Source: Flavobacterium limnophilum (GTDB taxonomy: Bacteria > Bacteroidota > Bacteroidia > Flavobacteriales > Flavobacteriaceae). From it: DNA of 64,000 nt. Numbering within the stretch: the stretch's first letter is position 1; every line of letters starts with the position of its first letter. The translations under genes were made by a program, and so were the position numbers. Positions 46,025 to 55,500 of the stretch are shown in pieces. The notes below the pieces were generated by a model, which was not told the origin of the DNA, did no database searches, and was given only the letters and a program-made list of their open reading frames with translations. Location: assembly GCF_027111315.2 (NCBI RefSeq), contig NZ_CP114289.2, positions 496,001-560,000 of the forward strand, written 5' to 3'.

Positions 46025-49000
46025 ATGAAAAAAAATATTTTTTATGCGACAAAAAGTGTACAAGCATATTGTTTCACTTTTTCCTGCCGTTTCGATGCGG
46101 GTTTCTCGAGTTTTTTTAGGACGAATGTGTTGACTAAAAAGCTCTTTTTTTATGGAACATTGCTACTTTTAGGATTCGGTCTTACACCCAATTCCTATGG
46201 TCAGCTTGTTGGTGGAGCCGCTGTCAAAGCTAATTTTGGTATTGATGGAGACATCTATGCCAACGTTTTGCAGTTTGGAAGTTTACCAAATCAAAATGGT
46301 ACTGATGACTGGTTTCAAACAACTTATCCAGGCCCAGGTTTTGGAGTAATAGATCAACATATGCCTCTTGATCCCTCTGAAGCAACTCCTAACACAGCCT
46401 TTTCGCGAAGACAATCAATAACCACGCCTACTCCGGGTTATCCTTTTCCAATTGTTCATAGTGGTATTGCACCAAACGATGGTGATTATTTATGGTTGGA
46501 TGCCGTTTATGGCAGGGACAACTATGTAAAAGGAGGTAGTGCCGAAAAATCTTATTTTTCAGGTACTGGAGACAAAAATTCAGATAATCCAACTACTTGG
46601 AGTCTGGGAACTTCTGGAAGTGTTCCTTCAAAAGATGATCTAGTTGATGTGTTTGCCCATTTAAGAGGTGAAGGCCCAAGAATTCCCGACGCCACCGACC
46701 CAAGACCATTTACTACGCTTTGGGCCTACGCAGGAGCTTCTTTAGCAGTTACCAATGGTAACAAGCATGTTGATTTTGAATTCTTTCGTACAGCATTAAG
46801 TACGCCGGCAGACCTTAATATTCCTGGTAAGACTGGTCCTGATGGAGGACGTACTGCTTTTACTTTTAATGCAGACGGATCTATTGCAATTCCGGGAACT
46901 ATAATTATTTCTATAGATTATATAAATGGAGGAACAGTACCGCAAGTTAGAATCAGGGTATGGATGGATGAAACCGTTTTTAATAATTATGATAATAGTG
47001 CGCCGCTTCGTCCTTTTACTATTGATAAAGCTACAGCTTTCGAAAAAGGAACCGATTCAGGAACTTTTGGATATGCTGCTATTTTAGAAAATGTGGGAGC
47101 AACAAACATTTTTGGTAGAGTCAATGATAATGCCAGTACATTAGCACCACCTTGGGGATCTTTTGTAGGTTCTGGACCAGATCCTGTAACTGACTTTCAG
47201 GCGTTGCAATTTGTTGAAATAGGAATAAATCTTACCGCTTTTGGATTGGATAAAAAAGGAACACAAGATCCATGCAGCAATATACTCGGTAGTTTAATGG
47301 TTAAAACCCGTAGTAGTGGTGGTGGTCCAAACGAAGGTGCTTTTGGCAGTGAACTAAAAGATTTTGCAGGCCCTTTCTTGTTTGGAAACACTGGAAACCC
47401 ACCGGTTGTATCCGTTCCTGACAAGACTGCTTGTTCAGGTACCCCTGTTGACCTAACTGCTGGTGCAACTACAAATGGTGGTCCAATTCACTATTTCACA
47501 GGTAGTGATTACACAGGCGAAATACTTGCACCAACCACTTATACACCTGCTGGAACTATGACTATTTATGTTAGAAGTGAAAGCCCCGTAAATGCTGGTT
47601 GTTATGGAACAAGCCAGTTTATTGTTACGGTGAATACTATAAATCCGGGTACAATAGCCGGAGATCAAACACTCTGTTCTCCATTTGATCCCGCAGCTTT
47701 TACCAGCACAGCGGATGGAACCGGAAGCGGAGCAATTACCTATCAATGGCAAATGAGCACTACGGGTTGTGCAGGTACTTGGAGCAATATCGCGGGAGCT
47801 ACATCAGCCACCTACGATGCACCAGCAGTATCGGTAATCACCAATTTCCGTCGAGTAGCTACATCAACACTTGCCGGAGTTGCCTGTTCTGCCAACAGTA
47901 ATTGTTTGACCGTTACACCAAACCCAATCGTTCCTGGAGTAATCGCCGGTGACCAAATAGGATGTTCTCCATTTGATGCCGCAGCCTTTACCAGTACCAC
48001 AGCGGGAAGTACCACAGGAGCCGGAGTGATTTCGTATCAATGGCAAATGAGCACCACAGGTTGTGCAGGTACTTGGAGCAATATCGCGGGAGCTACATCA
48101 GCCACTTACGATGCGCCATCCGTGACCGTGATCACCAACTACCGCAGAGTGGCTACATCTACCCTTAACGGAGTTGCCTGTTCCGCCAACAGTAATTGTT
48201 TGACCGTTACACCAACAGGTATCGTTCCGGGTGAAATTGCGGGAAGCCAAACACTTTGTTCCCCATTTGATCCTGCCGCCTTTACCAGCGTAACTCCTGG
48301 TTCCGACCATGGTGTAATTACTTACCAATGGCAAAGTAGCACCACTAGTTCCGTTGCAGGTTTCACCAACATTTCAGGAGCAACATCATTAACTTATGAT
48401 GCGCCAGCAGTAGCCGTTAAAACTTGGTTCCGCCGAGTGGCAACTTCCGATGTTTTCTGTTCCGACAACAGTAATGTGTTGGTTGTGACACCAAACGACA
48501 TCGCCCCAGGCACAGTAGCCGGAGACCAAACGCTATGTTCCCCATTTGACCCAGCAGCCTTTACCAGCACCACAGCCGGAAGCACTGCAAATGGAGGAGT
48601 GGTTACTTATCAATGGCAAATGAGCACTACGGGTTGTGCAGGTACTTGGAGCAATATCGCGGGAGCTACATCAGCCACCTACGATGCACCAGCAGTATCG
48701 GTAATCACCAATTTCCGTCGAGTAGCTACATCAACACTTGCCGGAGTTGCCTGTTCTGCCAACAGTAATTGTTTGACCGTTACACCAAACCCAATCGTTC
48801 CTGGAGTAATCGCCGGTGACCAAATAGGATGTTCTCCATTTGATGCCGCAGCCTTTACCAGTACCACAGCGGGAAGTACCACAGGAGCCGGAGTGATTTC
48901 GTATCAATGGCAAATGAGCACCACAGGTTGTGCAGGTACTTGGAGCAATATCGCGGGAGCTACATCAGCCACTTACGATGCGCCATCCGTGACCGTGATC

Positions 49001-51826
49001 ACCAACTACCGCAGAGTGGCTACATCTACCCTTAACGGAGTTGTTTGTTCCGCCAACAGTAATTGTTTGACCGTTACACCAACAGGTATCGTTCCGGGTG
49101 AAATTGCGGGAAGCCAAACACTTTGTTCCCCATTTGATCCAGCAGCCTTTACCAGCGTAACACCAGGTTCCGACCACGGTGTAATTACCTACCAATGGCA
49201 AAGCAGCACCACTAGTGCAGTTGCAGGTTTCAGCAATATTGCGGGAGCAACATCATTAACTTATGATGCGCCAGCAGTAGCCGTTAAAACTTGGTTCCGC
49301 CGAGTGGCCACTTCCGATGTTGGTTGTTCAGGCAACAGCAATGTTTTGGTTGTGACACCAAATGACATAGCCCCTGGCACAATAGCCGGAGACCAAACGC
49401 TATGTTCCCCATTTGACCCAGCAGCCTTTACCAGCACCACAGCCGGAAACACTGCAAATGGTGGAGCAATTACCTATCAATGGCAAATGAGCACCACGGG
49501 TTGTGACGGTACTTTTGCAAATATCGCGGGAGCTACATCAGCCACCTACGATGCACCAGCAGTATCGGTAGTCACCAATTTCCGTAGAGTGGCCACATCA
49601 ACACTTGATGGTGTTGCTTGTTCTGCCAACAGTAATTGTTTGACCGTTACACCAAACCCAATCGAGCCTGGAGTAATCGCCGGCGACCAAATCGGATGTT
49701 CCCCATTTGATGCGGTAGCCTTTACCAGCACCACAGCTGGAAGCACTACAGGACTCGGAGTGATTTCATACCAATGGCAAATGAGCACCACGGGTTGTGA
49801 CGGTACTTGGAGCAATATTGCGGGAGCTACATCAGCCACCTACGATGCACCATCTGTAACCGTGATAACTAACTACCGTAGAGTGGTTACATCAACCCTT
49901 AACGGAGTTGTTTGTTCCGCCAACAGTAATTGTTTGACCGTTACACCAACAGGTATCGTTCCGGGTGAAATTGCGGGAAGCCAAACACTTTGTTCTCCAT
50001 TTGATCCTGCCGCCTTTACCAGCGTAACTCCTGGTTCCGACCATGGTGTAATTACTTACCAATGGCAAAGTAGCACCACTAGTTCCGTTGCAGGTTTCAC
50101 CAACATTTCAGGAGCAACATCATTAACTTATGATGCGCCAGCAGTAGCCGTTAAAACTTGGTTCCGCCGAGTGGCAACTTCCGATGTTTTCTGTTCCGAC
50201 AACAGTAATGTGTTGGTTGTGACACCAAACGACATCGCCCCAGGCACAGTAGCCGGAGACCAAACGCTATGTTCCCCATTTGACCCAGCAGCCTTTACCA
50301 GCACCACAGCCGGAAGCACTGTAAATGAAGGAGTGGTTACTTACCAATGGCAAATGAGCACCACGGGTTGTGCAGGTACTTGGAGCAATATCGCGGGAGC
50401 TACATCAGCCACCTACGATGCACCAGCAGTAGCTGTTATAACCAATTTCCGTAGAGTGGCTACATCAACCCTTGCCGGAGTTGCCTGTTCTGCCAACAGT
50501 AATTGTTTGACCGTTACACCAAACCCAATAGTGCCTGGAGAAATCGCCGGCGACCAAACTGGTTGCTTGCCATTTGACGCGGCAGCCTTTACCAGCACCA
50601 CAGCTGGAAGCACTACGGGAGCTGGAGTAATTACCTATCAATGGCAAATGAGCACCACGGGTTGTGCAGGTACTTGGAGCAATATCGCAGGAGCTACATC
50701 AGCCACTTACGATGCGCCATCCGTGACCGTGATCACCAACTACCGCCGAGTGGCTACATCCACCCTTAACGGAGTTGCTTGTTCTGAAAACAGCAATTGT
50801 TTGACTGTAAGTGTTAAAGATTGTACTGTAGTTTTATGTACCTATACTCAAGGATATTATGGTAATCCAGGAGGCACTTCTTGTGCTGGTGGAAAACCAT
50901 TCACTACAGCAGGACTTATAGCAAAAGCATTGGATTATTATGGAGGTAAAATGACCATAGGTTCATCTGGGCATTCTGTTTATATCATGAATAATTCTAC
51001 AGATATAGATGCTCTTATAACTGTTATGCCTGGTGGTGGTGGAAGTAAAGTGTTAGCGCCTTTCGACCATGAAATCAATTCATTACCGCCAAATTACTTG
51101 AAAAATGGTCGAATCAATAATACTTTATTGGCTCAAACCATTGCTTTAGGTCTTAACATTGGTCTAAATACCGAACTTGGTGATTTAGAGTTGAAAACAG
51201 GTTCTTTTGCCGTAGCAGCTCCAGAAGGAGGTTGTGGTAGTGATGTGCCTAAAGTTCGAGAATGTTCACCTGGAGGACTTACTCCAGTACTCAACGAGTA
51301 TAAATACTATTCAATTCCAACCAATGTCATAAATGCTATTTCACCTAAAACTGTACAAGGATTGTTTGCTTTGGCAAATCAAGCCTTAGGAGGTGGAGGT
51401 ACAAATGGTTTGACTTTGTCTGAAATTGCAAATGCGATTGACTTAATCAATAATGCGTTTGATGAATGTAGGATATTTATTGGTTATGGTGTTGAACCAC
51501 TTGTTTGCATCGATCCAAATCAAACCTTGATCAATTCTACTCTTACATCAACTGCCAGAGTGAGTGATACTTCTTTTGATGCTTATCCAGTACCTTTCAA
51601 AGATCAACTGACCATCAGCTATAATTTTGATTATGTAACTGATGTGAAAGTTGAGGTTTTCGATGCACAAGGTGCCTTGGTAGTTTCTAAATATGATGAA
51701 ACTGGTTATTTGAACAAGGAAGTTTTGCTAACCCTTGATGTATATAAAGGGCAAGAGCAAGTTTTCGTGGTGAAATTAACCACTAACAGGGGAAGCAGCG
51801 TGAAAAAAGTAATGTCTTCTAATTAA
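46025..51826 (+). CDS. Giant T9SS type-A secreted protein with eleven Ig-like domains
   Basis: 1933-residue surface or secreted protein. The export signal is unusually long: 60 residues with the hydrophobic core at about 40-54 (FFYGTLLLLGFG) and no later Met. Residues about 61-470 are a non-repeat region with no family assigned. About 540-1596 are eleven ~96-residue Ig-like domains, each with PGxIAGxQTLCSPFDPAAFTS, YQWQ and WSNIAGATSATYDAP elements, in the order A-B-C three times plus A-B. About 1600-1840 is a second unique region. The last ~85 residues are a T9SS type-A sorting domain (DAYPVPFKDQLTI, NRGSSVKKV). A paralogue follows at 52507. An adhesin role is inferred. Confidence 0.88.
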   Translation: MKKNIFYATKSVQAYCFTFSCRFDAGFSSFFRTNVLTKKLFFYGTLLLLGFGLTPNSYGQLVGGAAVKANFGIDGDIYANVLQFGSLPNQNGTDDWFQTTYPGPGFGVIDQHMPLDPSEATPNTAFSRRQSITTPTPGYPFPIVHSGIAPNDGDYLWLDAVYGRDNYVKGGSAEKSYFSGTGDKNSDNPTTWSLGTSGSVPSKDDLVDVFAHLRGEGPRIPDATDPRPFTTLWAYAGASLAVTNGNKHVDFEFFRTALSTPADLNIPGKTGPDGGRTAFTFNADGSIAIPGTIIISIDYINGGTVPQVRIRVWMDETVFNNYDNSAPLRPFTIDKATAFEKGTDSGTFGYAAILENVGATNIFGRVNDNASTLAPPWGSFVGSGPDPVTDFQALQFVEIGINLTAFGLDKKGTQDPCSNILGSLMVKTRSSGGGPNEGAFGSELKDFAGPFLFGNTGNPPVVSVPDKTACSGTPVDLTAGATTNGGPIHYFTGSDYTGEILAPTTYTPAGTMTIYVRSESPVNAGCYGTSQFIVTVNTINPGTIAGDQTLCSPFDPAAFTSTADGTGSGAITYQWQMSTTGCAGTWSNIAGATSATYDAPAVSVITNFRRVATSTLAGVACSANSNCLTVTPNPIVPGVIAGDQIGCSPFDAAAFTSTTAGSTTGAGVISYQWQMSTTGCAGTWSNIAGATSATYDAPSVTVITNYRRVATSTLNGVACSANSNCLTVTPTGIVPGEIAGSQTLCSPFDPAAFTSVTPGSDHGVITYQWQSSTTSSVAGFTNISGATSLTYDAPAVAVKTWFRRVATSDVFCSDNSNVLVVTPNDIAPGTVAGDQTLCSPFDPAAFTSTTAGSTANGGVVTYQWQMSTTGCAGTWSNIAGATSATYDAPAVSVITNFRRVATSTLAGVACSANSNCLTVTPNPIVPGVIAGDQIGCSPFDAAAFTSTTAGSTTGAGVISYQWQMSTTGCAGTWSNIAGATSATYDAPSVTVITNYRRVATSTLNGVVCSANSNCLTVTPTGIVPGEIAGSQTLCSPFDPAAFTSVTPGSDHGVITYQWQSSTTSAVAGFSNIAGATSLTYDAPAVAVKTWFRRVATSDVGCSGNSNVLVVTPNDIAPGTIAGDQTLCSPFDPAAFTSTTAGNTANGGAITYQWQMSTTGCDGTFANIAGATSATYDAPAVSVVTNFRRVATSTLDGVACSANSNCLTVTPNPIEPGVIAGDQIGCSPFDAVAFTSTTAGSTTGLGVISYQWQMSTTGCDGTWSNIAGATSATYDAPSVTVITNYRRVVTSTLNGVVCSANSNCLTVTPTGIVPGEIAGSQTLCSPFDPAAFTSVTPGSDHGVITYQWQSSTTSSVAGFTNISGATSLTYDAPAVAVKTWFRRVATSDVFCSDNSNVLVVTPNDIAPGTVAGDQTLCSPFDPAAFTSTTAGSTVNEGVVTYQWQMSTTGCAGTWSNIAGATSATYDAPAVAVITNFRRVATSTLAGVACSANSNCLTVTPNPIVPGEIAGDQTGCLPFDAAAFTSTTAGSTTGAGVITYQWQMSTTGCAGTWSNIAGATSATYDAPSVTVITNYRRVATSTLNGVACSENSNCLTVSVKDCTVVLCTYTQGYYGNPGGTSCAGGKPFTTAGLIAKALDYYGGKMTIGSSGHSVYIMNNSTDIDALITVMPGGGGSKVLAPFDHEINSLPPNYLKNGRINNTLLAQTIALGLNIGLNTELGDLELKTGSFAVAAPEGGCGSDVPKVRECSPGGLTPVLNEYKYYSIPTNVINAISPKTVQGLFALANQALGGGGTNGLTLSEIANAIDLINNAFDECRIFIGYGVEPLVCIDPNQTLINSTLTSTARVSDTSFDAYPVPFKDQLTISYNFDYVTDVKVEVFDAQGALVVSKYDETGYLNKEVLLTLDVYKGQEQVFVVKLTTNRGSSVKKVMSSN
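47648..50815 (+). repeat. 867-bp super-repeat (three Ig-like domains) inside the giant gene
   Basis: Three and two-thirds copies at an exact 867-bp spacing. Positions 47741-48176 and 48608-49043 are identical over 436 bp. The third domain of copy 1 matches that of copy 3 (offset 1734) much better than that of copy 2, a mosaic pattern expected from recombination or gene conversion. Confidence 0.85.
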
Positions 51827-52506
51827 TTTAATTATCTAGTCCGAAATACGGGATTAGACATAAAACTAAACCTCGGAAATGAAAATTTTCGAGGTTTTTT
51901 ATTTGTTGGTTTATAAGGAAACAAAATTGGAATTTTTATAAACAACTGTTTTTCAATTATTTACTAATTTAATTTATGAATTTTAGCCACTTTTTTATGT
52001 GCTAATTTTCTCGACACAATGGTTTCTTGTCGGATATATTTGTTCTTTATCTGATTTGTTTCTGTTTTCAAATTTAATATGTAATTCATTGATTATCTTT
52101 GGCTTAAGTAAAAAAAATAATTCAATTTAGGCTGTTTTATAAAGCAGCTTAAAGGTAAAAAAGAATTGGTTATTGATTCCCCACAATACAATATTCTTTG
52201 ATGATTGCATTCTTCATCCGTTTGTTTATGAAGGTATGTTACGGCAAATTTTGACTCTCAAAACGCGCTGCTTCCTATTTTTAGTTTTCTAATTTATTAG
52301 TATAAAAATTAGGTTTTTAAGTTTTTTCCAAGCCCCTTCGTTGGTTAATAAAAGTTTGTTTATTTCCCCAAAATAAAATATCCTTTTGATGATGGAGGAC
52401 TTCATAAATTAGTTTATGAAGGTATTTTGTTTTTCTACGAAGTTTTCACCCTCAGTCTGCTAGTTTCCTGCTTTTTAACAAATTATGGTGTTAAAACTGT
52501 ATCATC
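51827..52506. promoter_or_regulatory. Gap with duplicated leader before the second giant gene
   Basis: After the terminator at 51871, two related segments occur: about 52176-52290 and 52362-52480. Each has TTCCCCAnAATAnAATAT, a TGATGAT motif and a CTTCAT...ATGAAG hairpin (52212-52233; 52400-52421 with a perfect 9-bp stem). No gene is present. The copies may be leader RNA elements of the giant gene. Confidence 0.4.
51871..51900 (+). terminator. Terminator of the first giant gene
   Basis: The 10-bp stem CCTCGGAAAT/ATTTTCGAGG is followed by six Ts. The second giant gene ends in a near copy of it. Confidence 0.85.
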
Positions 52507-55500
52507 ATGAAAAAGAGTACACTACTGAAGTTTTTCGAAGTTTTATCGAGCAAAATTAGATGTTGCTTATTTTCGAAAAGCACAATTTCTAGATTAGGTT
52601 TTTTCAGAAATGAAAATGTGGATAGTTCCAATTCAAAATTTAATGGACACGAAACGCAGGAACAGACAGCAAATTTTAGTGTGCCTCAAGTTGGAATTCC
52701 AACCAGTAACACTAAAATCATGTCCCGGGTTTTTTATACTTTTTGGATTGCATTTTTACTCTTTGCGATGCTGCCGATTTCGGCAGTTGGGCAAATAACC
52801 TATTGTGCGGGTGATCCAGTTCCCAGCACTCAAACGAGCTTGAGAGACAATCCTGCTTATGTGCGGGGGCAATGTCCTGCAAATGACATTCAGATATTGA
52901 GTGCCCGGATTGTAAAAACCAATGATCTTTGCAATACTTGTACTCCAAGAACTACAATAACTGCTGATTTATACATTAAGGTGCACCATAACACCAATAG
53001 TGATGACAGATATCTCGGTGTTTTTGCTGATTTGACTGAAACTATAAGTGGCTCAACCACTACCTGCACCATAGCCAGATGTGGGGGGCCAGTTGTAAAA
53101 TCGGCAAGTGAGATTGATGGAGGTCAAGAAATTTATTATGGACAAATTACCTTCACCTGCGGTAGTCAACTCAACTTGAGTGATATATTGTTAGTCTGGA
53201 CAGCTGCCAATGGAGCATGTCCGGTTACACTGCAAAATAACCCCAATGGGAAGTACTGCTACAGCAATGCAGATGTTCCTATTTCTCAGCCTTTTAACGC
53301 GGTAGCCAAAGCTTTATGCGGTACCGGAAATACTGCCAATATAGACTTGACCGTTAGCGGTGGGTCTGGTGATTTTTCTTATGATTGGAATAATGACGGA
53401 ACGGGTGATTTTAATGATACCCAGAATCTTACAAATGTTCCTCTTGGAACTTATGTTGTGGTCGTAAGAGATAATGTAAAAAAAGATGAGAACAATAATC
53501 TGTGTACGGCTACAACAACCATCACCTTCAATGGACCTTGCTGCGAATTTTTTGCAACCTGTAATCTGGATGCGGCCGAGCAGTTGATAGAAGGATGTGG
53601 TGTAGGCGATTTGCCGGCTCCTTTCACAGTTCCTACTAATGTATTTACCAGTATTACTACTAATCCTTGCGGTGATCTGGTATTGATTCACGATGATGCT
53701 TCCAGCGGTTCCTTATGTCCCGATGGACTCAAAGTTACTAGAACTTACACATTGTTTGATGATTTAAACGATAATCAAATACTGGATGCGGGTGAAGAAT
53801 TTGTTACCTGCGAAGAGAATTTTAAGGTGGTTGACAGAACCGACCCAACGGCTTCCAACCCGGCTCCTGTAACAGTTCAGTGTATTGGCGATGTTCCCGC
53901 TTCTGATATTGCGGTAGTGACTGATGAAGCTGACAACTGCGGCGTGCCTGTTGTGGCATTTGTTTCGGATCTTTCTGACGGCAACACCTGCCCGGAAGTT
54001 ATTACTCGTACATATAGCGTAACCGATGCTTGCCTGAACCAGATACTGGTTACACAGACAATCACTGTTGACGATAACATCAACCCAACGGCTTCCAACC
54101 CAGATCCTGTAACTGTTGCCTGCATAGGCGATGTTCCCTCTTCTAATATTGCGGTAGTGACTGATGAAGCTGACAACTGCGGAGTTCCTGTTGTGGCATT
54201 TGTTTCGGATGTTTCTGACGGCAACACCTGCCCGGAAGTTATCACACGTACATATTCTGTAACCGATGCTTGCCTGAACCAGATACTGGTTACACAGACA
54301 ATCACTGTTGACGATAACATCAACCCAACGGCTACCAACCCGGATCCTGTAACTGTTGCCTGCATAGGCGATGTACCGGCAGCTAATATTGCTGTTGTTG
54401 ACGATGAAGCTGACAACTGCAGTGTGCCTGTTGTGGCATTTGTTTCGGATGTTTCTGACGGCAAAACCTGCCCGGAAGTTATCACACGTACATATTCTGT
54501 AACCGATGCTTGCCTGAACCAGATACTGGTTACACAGACAATCACTGTTGACGATAACATCAACCCAACGGCTACCAACCCAGATCCTGTAACTGTTGCC
54601 TGCATAGGCGATGTTCCCTCTTCTAATATTGCGGTAGTGACTGATGAAGCTGACAACTGCGGAGTTCCTGTTGTGGCATTTGTTTCGGATGTTTCTGACG
54701 GCAACACCTGCCCGGAAGTTATCACACGTACATATTCTGTAACCGATGCTTGCCTGAACCAGATACTGGTTACACAGACAATCACTGTTGACGATAACAT
54801 CAACCCAACGGCTACCAACCCGGATCCTGTAACTGTTGCCTGCATAGGCGATGTACCGGCAGCTAATATTGCTGTTGTTGACGATGAAGCTGACAACTGC
54901 AGTGTGCCTGTTGTGGCATTTGTTTCGGATGTTTCTGACGGCAAAACCTGCCCGGAAGTTATCACACGTACATATTCTGTAACCGATGCTTGCCTGAACC
55001 AGATACTGGTTACACAGACAATCACTGTTGACGATAACATCAACCCAACGGCTACCAACCCGGATCCTGTAACTGTTGCCTGCATTGGTGATGTTCCGGC
55101 TGCTAATATTGCTGTTGTTGACGATGAAGCTGACAATTGCGGCGTGCCTGTTGTGGCATTTGTTTCGGATCTTTCTGACGGCAACACCTGCCCGGAAGTT
55201 ATTACCCGTACATATAGCGTAACCGATGCTTGCCTGAACCAGATACTGGTTACACAGACAATCACTGTTGACGATGACACCGACCCAACAGCTTCCAACC
55301 CGGCTCCTGTTGCTGTTCAGTGTATTGGCGATGTTCCCGCTTCTGATATTGCGGTAGTGACTGATGAAGCTGACAACTGCGGCGTGCCTGTTGTGGCATT
55401 TGTTTCGGATCTTTCTGACGGCAACACCTGCCCGGAAGTTATCACACGTACATATAGCGTAACGGATGCTTGCCTGAACCAGATACTGGTTACACAGACA

